A stretch of DNA of 17,944 nt from an uncultured Collinsella sp. (GTDB taxonomy: Bacteria > Actinomycetota > Coriobacteriia > Coriobacteriales > Coriobacteriaceae): contig UQJV01000043.1 of assembly GCA_900541475.1 (NCBI GenBank), forward strand, positions 1 through 17,944, given 5' to 3'. A model generated the notes under the pieces. The model ran no database searches and had not been told where the DNA came from. It saw nothing but the letters and a program-made list of their open reading frames with translations. Every line of letters begins with the position of its first letter. Position 1 is the stretch's first letter. This document shows, piece after piece, positions 1-11,534 of this stretch. Position numbers and translations under genes: made by a program.

Positions 1-88
1 GTGGTCGATTTTCCCACTGAGCGACTCTGCTTGCAGCCGGAGCGAAGAGGGAAACTCGGCCCCCTCCGCCCCGGCCGGCCAGCTCAAC

Positions 89-3403
<3,315 letters not shown>

Positions 3404-3404
3404 G

Positions 3405-4850
3405 TTAGTTCTCCTCGGTCTCGGTAGCGGCGGAACCATTGTCGGCAAAGTTCCAGCCGGCAAGGCGGTCCTTGGCAGTATCGATGTCCAGATAGTCTTC
3501 CTCGCCGTCCATGAGTCGCGTAAAGGCGGTAAAGAGATAGTGGGCATCGGTAGGGCCAGGCGAGGCCTCGGGATGGTACTGGACCGAGAAGCACGGCGCG
3601 TCGAGCAGCTGGATGCCCTCGGCGGTGCCATCATTGAGATTTACGTGCGTCAGGCGAATGCGGCCGAAGCGCTCGTTCATCACGACCGGCGCGACACCGC
3701 GGCGCACCCAGGCGCGCAGATCGCCATCGGCCGCGTGCTCGGTCTCGCCGCCCGAAAGCTCGGGAACAAGCTTGCCCAGGCTGGGGAACAGCAGGCCGAA
3801 GCCATGGTTTTGCGCGGTAATCTCCACGCGGCGGCTGACCAGATTCATAACCGGCTGGTTGCCGCCACGGTGACCGAATTTGAGCTTTTCCATCTGGGCG
3901 CCGCATGCCAAGCTGATCATCTGGTGACCGAGGCAAATGCCAAAGATCGGCACCTTGCCGATCAGCTGCTGCACCTGCTCGTAGGTCTCCACCACGGCAT
4001 CGGGGTCGCCGGGGCCGTTGGACAAAAAGACGCCGTCGGGATTCATGTCGAGCACCTGACGCGCGGGCGTATCCCACGGCACGACGGTGAGGTCGCAGCC
4101 GGCACGGACCAGGCCCTCCAAGATGCCGCGCTTGACACCGCAGTCGTACGCGACCACGCTGTGGCGGGCGGGGGTGGCAGGAGCCATTGCAAAATTATGC
4201 TCGGGGGGCAGGTCGCTCGCAGCAAAGGCATGGGGCTCAGGGCAGCTCACGGTCTTGACCAGGTTCTCACCGACCAGCGTGGGCGCGGCGGACAGGCGCT
4301 CGACAAGCTCGTCGACGTCAAAGATTTCCGTCGAGATAATGCCCATCTTGGAACCGTTGTCGCGCAGGTGGCGCACAAGAGCGCGGGTGTCGACGCCCTC
4401 GATAGCGACGATACCGTGTGCACGCAGGTACTCCGGCACGCTGACGGTCGAGCGCCAGTTGGAAGGCGTGGCGCACATGTCGTGGACGACCATGCCACGC
4501 ATGGCGGGAGCACTCGCGGGGCGAGCGGTATCGCCGGGGAAGGCCGACTGGACGTCGGTCTCGTCAATGCCGTAGTTGCCGATCTGCGGATAGGTCATGG
4601 TTACGATTTGGCCGGCATAGCTCGGATCGGTCATGACCTCAAAGTAGCCCTCGAGCGACGTGTTAAAGCAGACCTCGCCGGTTGCGGTACCCTCGGCACC
4701 ACATGCACGGCCATAAAAAATGGTCCCATCCTCAAGGTACAGGATGCAGGGACCGCAGGCGCCCTTGCTGGTTTTAGCCAGCATGCGCTGGCACAGCTCA
4801 CTGGGCGCGATGGTGCGGGCGGCAGCGCCCGCAATATGGTTGTTCGCCAT
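3405..4850 (-). CDS. carA: Carbamoyl-phosphate synthase small (glutaminase) subunit
   Basis: Hydrolyses glutamine and passes ammonia to CarB. The N-terminal CPSase small-chain domain contains FNTSLEGYFEVMTDPSYAGQ. The C-terminal class I glutamine amidotransferase domain has the nucleophile in GICLGHQ (Cys306) and the His/Glu pair in HPEAS (His426, Glu428). The ATG at 4850 is preceded by AAGGAG at four-base spacing; an ATG seven codons upstream lies in the leader hairpin and has no comparable site. The protein is 481 residues against roughly 360-385 for well-known CarA. The excess is an N-terminal extension of about 30 residues, about 36 extra residues between the QNHGF and THVNLNDGT motifs, and a polar C-terminal tail. 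It heads the carAB operon, with its own promoter and a PyrR-like leader hairpin. Confidence 0.97.
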   Translation of the reverse strand: MANNHIAGAAARTIAPSELCQRMLAKTSKGACGPCILYLEDGTIFYGRACGAEGTATGEVCFNTSLEGYFEVMTDPSYAGQIVTMTYPQIGNYGIDETDVQSAFPGDTARPASAPAMRGMVVHDMCATPSNWRSTVSVPEYLRAHGIVAIEGVDTRALVRHLRDNGSKMGIISTEIFDVDELVERLSAAPTLVGENLVKTVSCPEPHAFAASDLPPEHNFAMAPATPARHSVVAYDCGVKRGILEGLVRAGCDLTVVPWDTPARQVLDMNPDGVFLSNGPGDPDAVVETYEQVQQLIGKVPIFGICLGHQMISLACGAQMEKLKFGHRGGNQPVMNLVSRRVEITAQNHGFGLLFPSLGKLVPELSGGETEHAADGDLRAWVRRGVAPVVMNERFGRIRLTHVNLNDGTAEGIQLLDAPCFSVQYHPEASPGPTDAHYLFTAFTRLMDGEEDYLDIDTAKDRLAGWNFADNGSAATETEEN

Positions 4851-4856
4851 AGTTCT

Positions 4857-4887
4857 CCTTCCCGGTCTCACAGGACCGGCTTAAAGG
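4857..4887 (-). promoter_or_regulatory. PyrR-binding-loop-like hairpin on the carA ribosome binding site
   Basis: On the transcript, CCGGUC and GACCGG (4874-4879 and 4862-4867) form a perfect 6-bp upper stem closing the hexaloop CUGUGA. This fits the CNGNGA hexaloop described for PyrR binding loops, and the surrounding UCCNGNGAG core is also matched. Below it, CCUUU (4883-4887) can pair with GAAGG (4857-4861, one G-U), leaving a purine bulge AAG (4880-4882) on the 5' side. The lower stem would bury the carA Shine-Dalgarno sequence AAGGAG. The layout suggests translational repression by a PyrR protein, as known in mycobacteria. No pyrR gene is in the window. Confidence 0.6.
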
Positions 4888-4908
4888 TGTGCAGTTAGGC
4901 CTCGCGGT

Positions 4909-4937
4909 ATTTTAACCGCAAGCATCGCTTATGGCAT
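4909..4937 (-). promoter_or_regulatory. Candidate carAB promoter
   Basis: ATGCCA (4932-4937, 4 of 6 matches to the -35 consensus), a 17-base spacer, and TAAAAT (4909-4914, 5 of 6 matches to the -10). Transcription would start near 4902, giving a leader of about 50 bases taken up mostly by the PyrR-like hairpin. The region upstream is AT-rich compared with its surroundings. Confidence 0.45.
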
Positions 4938-5010
4938 TAATTACATAGAATTGTTTACAAAAGGATAATTATGACTTCCTATGCATAATGATTTTTCTGG
5001 GACGGTGATT

Positions 5011-5052
5011 AAAAAAATCATCCCGCGTGGGCTTGCGACTCACGCGGGATGA
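5011..5052 (-). terminator. Rho-independent terminator after the ABC exporter/membrane protein genes
   Basis: A perfect 12-bp stem (TCATCCCGCGTG with CACGCGGGATGA, 5041-5052 and 5018-5029), an 11-base loop and seven T residues on the minus strand (5011-5017). It lies 22 bases after the stop of the membrane protein gene and insulates it from carAB. Confidence 0.94.
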
Positions 5053-5074
5053 CATCGTTCTATGTAACTGCGGG

Positions 5075-6040
5075 CTACTTTTGCTTGTCCTGCTCCAGCA
5101 GCTCGGACGGCGTGCGATCGGGCTTTCCGCCGCGGAAGATCTCTCGACCGTGCAGACGATGCTCAAGATCGCGCTCGGCCTGTTCCTCCGTGATCTTGGT
5201 CTGGCTCACCACCGGGTCCTCGATCAGCGATGAAACCGAGTTCACCTGTTTTTGAATGCGCTCGGCAATGGTGTCGTCCATGCTTACGATGCGCATCTTC
5301 CAGTCGATACTCGTGGCGTTGGACGAGCTCTTGGTCCAGACGAACGTCAGGATGGCGCTCTGGTGGCCCTGAGCGGGAAACATGCCAAAGAAGGAATCGT
5401 GCTGGATCCTGCTGTCCTCGTTGATATAGGCGTGAACGTTATACACCACGCGGTCGATCTTGTCGTTGAGCAAGGCGTTGGTTGCGAGCGCCGCCGCCTG
5501 AATCTGACCGTTGGACAGCAGCTCGAGCTCATTGGCAGAAGACGTATCCAGCACTGTCACCTCAACCGTGCCCGCGCGCTCATCGGCCTCGTCGACGGTA
5601 AAATCGAGCGGGAACTGCGTAAAGCCATTACCCCATTCGAGTCCACCCTTGAGCGCGGTCGAGACGGTATCTACCGAAACGCTCTCGGAGAGGTTCGCGG
5701 TATTCAGGCGTCGCATCACGCCGTAGCCAATCTGCATGCCCACAATCAGCACCAAGATGCCGATAACCACGGCCATGGCAGTCTTCGTAATGGTGTGGCT
5801 CACCTGCGAACCCGAAGGGTCGTCCTCGGACAGCGGGTCGATATGTTTTGCCTGGCTCGCGCGGTCCTCGCTGCGCAGCCGCGCCAGCGTCGCCTTGTCA
5901 CCGCGCTTGACGGCAGCCTCTTTCTCGCGCATGCGCTCGGTACGCTTTTTGGCGAGCGTAGGATCCAAGACGCCGGATGCATCGATTTCGGAGAATAACT
6001 CCGTCACTTCTTCCGGAGTCAAAGGGTTCTTATCAGCCAT
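5075..6040 (-). CDS. Single-pass membrane protein of unknown function
   Basis: I do not recognise this family. The 321-residue product has a charged N-terminal part (about 1-80, rich in Lys/Arg/Glu, including KKRTERMREKEAAVKRG), one hydrophobic segment at about 87-108, then a region of about 210 residues. The positive charge before the membrane segment predicts an inside N-terminus and an outside C-terminal domain. The C-terminal tail is again highly charged. No catalytic motif, cysteine pair or lipobox is evident. The start ATG follows AGGAAG. The gene begins 19 bases after the stop of the ABC exporter and ends at a strong terminator, so the two are probably co-transcribed; a role linked to the exporter is only an inference from position. 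Confidence 0.85.
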   Translation of the reverse strand: MADKNPLTPEEVTELFSEIDASGVLDPTLAKKRTERMREKEAAVKRGDKATLARLRSEDRASQAKHIDPLSEDDPSGSQVSHTITKTAMAVVIGILVLIVGMQIGYGVMRRLNTANLSESVSVDTVSTALKGGLEWGNGFTQFPLDFTVDEADERAGTVEVTVLDTSSANELELLSNGQIQAAALATNALLNDKIDRVVYNVHAYINEDSRIQHDSFFGMFPAQGHQSAILTFVWTKSSSNATSIDWKMRIVSMDDTIAERIQKQVNSVSSLIEDPVVSQTKITEEQAERDLEHRLHGREIFRGGKPDRTPSELLEQDKQK

Positions 6041-6059
6041 GATCTTCCTGTCATATCAA

Positions 6060-7829
6060 TCAGTCGAGCTCGTGCGCACGCGCACCTTCGAACTGCATTC
6101 GATAGTAACGGGCATAAGTGCCGCCACGGGCGAGAAGCTCCTCGTGCGTGCCACGTTCCACAACGCGACCATGCTCAACGGTCGCAATCTCGTCAGCATG
6201 CTTAATAGTCGAGAGACGGTGGGCGATGATGATCGTGGTACGGCCGCGTGCCAGCTCTTCGAGCGACTCCTGAACCGCTTCCTCGCTTTCGTTATCCAAA
6301 GCACTCGTCGCCTCATCCAAAATAAGGATCTTGGGATTCTTGAGAAACACGCGCGCAATGGCGACGCGCTGCTTTTGACCGCCCGAAAGACGGCTGCCGC
6401 GCTCGCCCACCACGGTGTCGTAGCCTTGCGGAAGCGACTCGATAAAGGTATCGATATTGGCGCGGCGGGCCGCCTCGGCGATCTCTTCTGCCGTGGCGCC
6501 CGGCTTGCCGTAGGCGATGTTCTCGCCGATCGTTCCATCGAACAGGTACACATCTTGCTGCACCAGGCCGATGGCACGGCGCAGGCTATGCTGCGTCACG
6601 TCGCGCACATCCTGGCCGTCGATACTAATGGAGCCACCGGCAACGTCGTAAAAGCGCGGCAACAGCGAACAAGTCGTCGATTTGCCGCCGCCCGAGGGGC
6701 CAACCAAAGCGATGGTCTGACCGGGCCTAATGGACAGATCCATATGGTCGATAACGGGACGTGCCCCATCGTCCGCGCCAAGCTCAACATCCTCGTAGTT
6801 AAAGCACACGTTGCGGTACTCCACGGCACCAGCCGTCACCTGCAGATCCGCAGCGCCCGGCTTATCCTGAATATCGGGGACAGTCGAGAGCACCTCGTCC
6901 ATGCGCTTAAAGCCGGCAATGGCCTTCTGATACGTCTCGGCCGAATTGACGAGCGTCTCGAGAGGCGTGCAGAACAGTGAAATGTAAAGCGCGAAGGTTG
7001 CCATATCGACCGCCTGCAGCTGACCCTGGGCAACGAGCCAACCGCCCAGCAGCACCACGATCACATAGAGCACGCCCGAGAGCAGGCCATACGTTGCGGT
7101 GTAGACGCCCATGGCATGATACATGTTCTCCTTGGACGAAAGGTAGCGATTGTTCGAGGCACGAAACTTAGAGCGTTCGGTCTGCTCATTGGCAAAGCTC
7201 TTGACCACACGCATGCCCGCCAGCGAATCCTGCAGCTGCGCATTAATGCCGCTAATCTTTTTTCGATTATCGCTAAAGACCTCGCGCATGCGCATATTCT
7301 GCCAAAACATAATGACCGCGAACACCGCCGTTACCACAGCCATGGCGAGTGCGAGCACCGGCGCGATGGTAAACAGAATCACAAACGAGCCGATGATCTC
7401 GATACCGCAGATAATGATCCATTCGGGCACGTGGTGCGCCGCCTCGCAGATATCGAACAGGTCGTTGACTACACGGCTCATCATGTCACCCGAGCTGTTG
7501 CGATCGAAGTATGCAAAGCTAAACCGTTCGTACTGATCGAACAGGTCCTCACGCATCTTGGACTCCATGCGCGCGCCCATCACGTGGCCCCAATAGCTCA
7601 CAAAGTAGCGGCAGGCGCAGCGGATGGCATACATCAGCACCAGTCCCACCGCGATCATGCCGAGCGCCTGCATAATGGCAGCCTGGCCCTGGGTAAACAA
7701 CCCTCCGGTCAGATTGCGCAAGATAATGGGAAACGCCAGGTCAATGGCGGCAAGCACCAGGGCACAAATAGTATCAGCAACAAAAAGCCCCATCTGGGGC
7801 TTGTAATAAGACAAAAACCTTCTAAACAT
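6060..7829 (-). CDS. ABC exporter half-transporter (fused membrane and ATPase domains)
   Basis: A 589-residue type I ABC exporter of the MsbA/multidrug class, expected to work as a homodimer in the cytoplasmic membrane; the substrate cannot be told. A six-helix membrane domain (about 15-300) precedes the ATPase domain. That domain has Walker A GPSGGGKST (about 375-383), the signature LSGGQKQR (about 480), Walker B ILILDEATSALD and the H-loop AHRLS (about 536). The start at 7829 (MFRRFLSYYKPQ) follows AAGGTGATT. The same frame stays open to another ATG at 7928 with an even stronger GAGGAGG site, which would add 33 basic residues (MDIRDRRLKARLSKWG...). I prefer 7829 because the added segment does not look like part of the fold and its DNA is taken up by inverted repeats. 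The gene lies upstream of the unknown membrane protein. Confidence 0.93.
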   Translation of the reverse strand: MFRRFLSYYKPQMGLFVADTICALVLAAIDLAFPIILRNLTGGLFTQGQAAIMQALGMIAVGLVLMYAIRCACRYFVSYWGHVMGARMESKMREDLFDQYERFSFAYFDRNSSGDMMSRVVNDLFDICEAAHHVPEWIIICGIEIIGSFVILFTIAPVLALAMAVVTAVFAVIMFWQNMRMREVFSDNRKKISGINAQLQDSLAGMRVVKSFANEQTERSKFRASNNRYLSSKENMYHAMGVYTATYGLLSGVLYVIVVLLGGWLVAQGQLQAVDMATFALYISLFCTPLETLVNSAETYQKAIAGFKRMDEVLSTVPDIQDKPGAADLQVTAGAVEYRNVCFNYEDVELGADDGARPVIDHMDLSIRPGQTIALVGPSGGGKSTTCSLLPRFYDVAGGSISIDGQDVRDVTQHSLRRAIGLVQQDVYLFDGTIGENIAYGKPGATAEEIAEAARRANIDTFIESLPQGYDTVVGERGSRLSGGQKQRVAIARVFLKNPKILILDEATSALDNESEEAVQESLEELARGRTTIIIAHRLSTIKHADEIATVEHGRVVERGTHEELLARGGTYARYYRMQFEGARAHELD

Positions 7830-7838
7830 AATCACCTT

Positions 7839-7860
7839 ACGCGGTTTTACCAAACCGCGT
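7839..7860 (-). promoter_or_regulatory. Hairpin directly before the ABC exporter ribosome binding site
   Basis: A perfect 9-bp stem (ACGCGGTTT with AAACCGCGT) and a 4-base loop, ending at the base next to the AAGGTG site at 7833-7838. It has no T-tract after it, so it is not a terminator. It could protect the mRNA end or control access to the start at 7829. Confidence 0.5.
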
Positions 7861-7875
7861 TTCGTCTCGACGCTG

Positions 7876-7975
7876 CAAGCGCCCCATTTGGACAATCTGG
7901 CCTTCAATCGTCGGTCGCGTATATCCATACGCTTCCCTCCTCTTTTAGGCCACCTTGTCTCAAATGGGGCGCTTT
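7876..7975. repeat. Long imperfect inverted repeat, possibly MITE-like, before the ABC exporter
   Basis: Arms 7877-7903 and 7947-7974 pair over 25 positions: 14 perfect outer pairs (AAGCGCCCCATTTG), one bulged base, 5 pairs (GACAA/TTGTC), a 2x2 internal loop, then 6 pairs (TGGCCT/AGGCCA). The 43-base interior holds, on the minus strand, a GAGGAGG site and an ATG that itself lies in a 6-bp hairpin (7917-7932). The direct repeat CGCTG flanks the element at 7871-7875 and 7976-7980. This fits either a small non-autonomous insertion with a 5-bp target duplication or a structured mRNA leader. I see no second copy in the window. Confidence 0.55.
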
Positions 7976-8013
7976 CGCTGACTTACACAAACCTGCGGAA
8001 TCATTCCCGCTCG

Positions 8014-8709
8014 TTACAGCTCAGCCCCGCCTAGTCGGTGAGCGATGCTATCGCAGGCCAAGGCGCCCACGACGGTCTTGGCGTCCTCGATCTTACCGTC
8101 GAGCACGGCGTCGATCAGCTCGTGCAGTGGTACCAGGTCGACGTTGACAAACTCGTCATCGTCGGGATCGGGCGCATCAAACTCGAGCTTGGTAGCCAGG
8201 TAGATGTGAATAATCTCGTCGCAAAAACCGCAGGTCGTGACAATCGACGTCAAAAAGCGGATGCGGCCGGCCTTAAAGCCCGTCTCCTCATGCAGTTCGC
8301 GCTTGGCGCAATCGAGCGGGTCCTCGCCCGGGTCGAGCTTGCCGGCGGGAATCTCGACCGTCACGCGGTCGATGGCGGTGCGGTACTGACGCACCAGCAC
8401 GATCTTGCCGCTTTCGGTCAGCGCCACGACGGCCGCCGCACCCGGATGGCGAACGATATCGCGGGCACTGCGGTGACCGTTAGGCAGCTCAACCTCAAGA
8501 CGGTGGACGTCGAGGATCTTGCCCTTCCAGGCACACTCCTCCGAAAGAATCTTCTCGTGCAGCAGGGCGTCATGTGGGTCGTCGTCGCCCAGCACCAGCG
8601 CCGGCTCGTCAGCGATCTCGCCACCGGGCTCGCCCTCGGCATGCCCGTACGCGCGACCGTCTTCCTCGACGATCTGCGCGTCCACGAGCTCTTCGTTCTT
8701 ATCGTCCAT
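8014..8709 (-). CDS. Nudix hydrolase, probably ADP-ribose pyrophosphatase
   Basis: Expected to split ADP-ribose (or a related nucleoside diphosphate sugar) into AMP and ribose 5-phosphate in the cytoplasm. The complete Nudix box lies at residues 123-145: G-x5-E-x7-REL-x-EE-x-GF, with Glu138, Glu141 and Glu142 as metal ligands. The preceding VLVRQYR...TVEIPAGKLDPGE is typical of the NudF/ADP-ribose pyrophosphatase subgroup. The 231-residue protein carries an acidic, probably disordered N-terminal extension of about 50 residues compared with usual NudF proteins. An ATG nine bases upstream (8718) is also in frame, but the GAGAGGG site abuts it; at 8709 the spacing is about nine, so I chose that start. 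It begins 21 bases after the purD stop, suggesting co-transcription. Confidence 0.92.
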   Translation of the reverse strand: MDDKNEELVDAQIVEEDGRAYGHAEGEPGGEIADEPALVLGDDDPHDALLHEKILSEECAWKGKILDVHRLEVELPNGHRSARDIVRHPGAAAVVALTESGKIVLVRQYRTAIDRVTVEIPAGKLDPGEDPLDCAKRELHEETGFKAGRIRFLTSIVTTCGFCDEIIHIYLATKLEFDAPDPDDDEFVNVDLVPLHELIDAVLDGKIEDAKTVVGALACDSIAHRLGGAEL

Positions 8710-8730
8710 CCGTCTCATCCCTCTCGGATT

Positions 8731-10035
8731 TTAGGCATCCCAGGCGTCGCGGCCACGCAGCGCGCGCAGGCCAATGTCGTGACGCAGGGTCTTGCCCTCA
8801 AAGTCGATCTTCTCGCAGGCCTCGTAGGCAAGGTCGCGAGCGTTCTCGAACGTGTCGCCCAGCGCGGTCACGGCGAGCACGCGACCGCCGTTGGTCACGA
8901 GCTTGCCGTCCACCACAGCGGTGCCGGCATGGTACACCGTCACGTTCTCCATGGCCTCGGCATCCTCGATACCGGTGATGACCTTGCCCTTCTCATAGCT
9001 GCCGGGATAGCCCGCGCTCGTCAGGACAACGGCCACGGCCCACTCGTCACGCCAATCGAGCTCAATCTGATCGAGTTCGCAGTTGGCGCAGGCCAGCATA
9101 ACCTCGACCAGGTCGTTCTTAAGGCGCGGCAGCACGACCTGCGTCTCGGGATCGCCAAAGCGAGCATTGAACTCCAGCACCTTGGGGCCGGCGGGGGTAA
9201 GCATAAAGCCACCGTACAGGCAGCCGCGGTAGTCGATGCCCTCGGCGGCGAGCTCTGCCACGGTCTGCTCCATGACCTTCACCATGGTGGCGTGCTCCTC
9301 GTCGGTCACGATAGGCACCGGGCTGTAGACGCCCATGCCACCCGTGTTGGGGCCAAGATCGCCCTCAAGCGCGCGCTTGTGGTCCTGCGAGGTAGCCATG
9401 GGACGGACGGTCTTGCCGTCGGTAAAGGCCAGCAGCGAGCACTCGGGGCCAACGAGCATCTCCTCGATAACCACCGTGTTGCCGGCATCACCAAAGGTGC
9501 CGCCAAAGCACTCACGCACAGCTTCCTCGGCCTGCGAAAGCTCGGTTGCCACAATAACGCCCTTGCCCGCGGCAAGGCCGTCGGCCTTCACGACCAGCGG
9601 AGCGCCCTGCTCGCGCACATAAGCAAGAGCCGAGGCCTCGTCAGTAAACGAGCCATAGGCGGCCGTCGGGATGTTCGCGCGCCCCATGAGCTGCTTGGAG
9701 AACAGCTTGGAGCCCTCCATCTGGGCACCCTCGGCACCCGGACCAAAGCACGGGATACCCGCCGCGCGGACGGCGTCGGCAACGCCAGCCACGAGCGGAG
9801 CCTCGGGGCCAATCACCACGAGTCCGCATCCATGGCTCTGGGCAAACGCTGCCACGGCCGCAGGATCGCAATCGTCGAGAACCACGTTCTCGCCGCAGCT
9901 CGTGGTGCCGCCGTTACCCGGCGCGATGTAGAGCTTGCCGGCGCGCGGTGATGCTGCGAGCTTGGCTGCCAGAGCATGCTCGCGGCCGCCGCTGCCCAAC
10001 AACAGGATGTCGATGGTTTGAGTGTCCGCCTTCAA
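8731..10035 (-). CDS. purD: Phosphoribosylamine--glycine ligase
   Basis: Joins 5-phosphoribosylamine and glycine with ATP to give glycinamide ribonucleotide, the second step of purine synthesis. The 434-residue product has the N-terminal motif LLLGSGGREHALAAKL, an ATP-grasp core (VVKADGLAAGKGV near 135-150; GGMGVYSP; FNARFGDPETQVVLPR) and the usual C-terminal domain. The start codon is TTG, well supported by AGGAGG five bases upstream and by the immediate onset of the conserved N-terminus. It lies between purA upstream and the Nudix gene downstream, in the same direction. The 119-base gap to purA holds two hairpins, so it may be partly separated from purA transcription. Confidence 0.97.
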   Translation of the reverse strand: MKADTQTIDILLLGSGGREHALAAKLAASPRAGKLYIAPGNGGTTSCGENVVLDDCDPAAVAAFAQSHGCGLVVIGPEAPLVAGVADAVRAAGIPCFGPGAEGAQMEGSKLFSKQLMGRANIPTAAYGSFTDEASALAYVREQGAPLVVKADGLAAGKGVIVATELSQAEEAVRECFGGTFGDAGNTVVIEEMLVGPECSLLAFTDGKTVRPMATSQDHKRALEGDLGPNTGGMGVYSPVPIVTDEEHATMVKVMEQTVAELAAEGIDYRGCLYGGFMLTPAGPKVLEFNARFGDPETQVVLPRLKNDLVEVMLACANCELDQIELDWRDEWAVAVVLTSAGYPGSYEKGKVITGIEDAEAMENVTVYHAGTAVVDGKLVTNGGRVLAVTALGDTFENARDLAYEACEKIDFEGKTLRHDIGLRALRGRDAWDA

Positions 10036-10058
10036 GGGTGCCTCCTCTATGGATTAAC

Positions 10059-10079
10059 GGCCCGCCAACCAAGCGGGCC
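10059..10079 (-). other. Hairpin in the purD leader
   Basis: A 7-bp GC-rich stem (GGCCCGC with GCGGGCC) and a 7-base loop, about ten bases upstream of the purD AGGAGG site. No T-tract follows on either strand, so a leader or stabilising structure is more likely than a simple terminator. Confidence 0.4.
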
Positions 10080-10091
10080 CATTACAAGCAA

Positions 10092-10133
10092 ATATACCCC
10101 TCGGCCGCCCGTCCGGGCTGCAAAGGGGTATAT
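10092..10133 (-). terminator. Candidate terminator or attenuator after purA
   Basis: A 10-bp outer stem (ATATACCCCT with AGGGGTATAT) closes a GC-rich inner hairpin (GCCC/GGGC) about 20 bases past the purA stop. Only a short weak T-tract (TTTGCTTG) follows, so termination would be partial, letting some purA transcripts reach purD. Confidence 0.45.
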
Positions 10134-10154
10134 CGCAATAACCGTATAAACCGA

Positions 10155-11441
<1,287 letters not shown>

Positions 11442-11505
11442 GTTTACTCCTCACATTCATGGACTGTCCGCGCACCGCAAGCGCGCAGAAGCACAAAACA
11501 TTCCT

Positions 11506-11534
11506 AGTATACCCGTGCAACGGGCGCCTGTCCT
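11506..11534 (-). promoter_or_regulatory. Candidate purA promoter
   Basis: AGGACA (11529-11534, 4 of 6 matches) and TATACT (11506-11511, 5 of 6) with an exact 17-base spacer. The -35 overlaps the dnaB stop codon. The predicted start near 11499 would give a leader of about 58 bases. No dnaB terminator is seen in the 91-base gap, so purA may also receive readthrough from dnaB. Confidence 0.5.

Noticed and set aside
1..88. Possible start of the next minus-strand gene after carB
   Set aside because: Minus-strand frames stay open to the edge, with possible GTG or TTG starts, but there is no clear ribosome binding site and too few codons to recognise anything.
7994..8010. Small hairpin after the Nudix gene as a terminator
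   Set aside because: The stem has a bulge, a 3-base loop and no T-tract, too weak to call.
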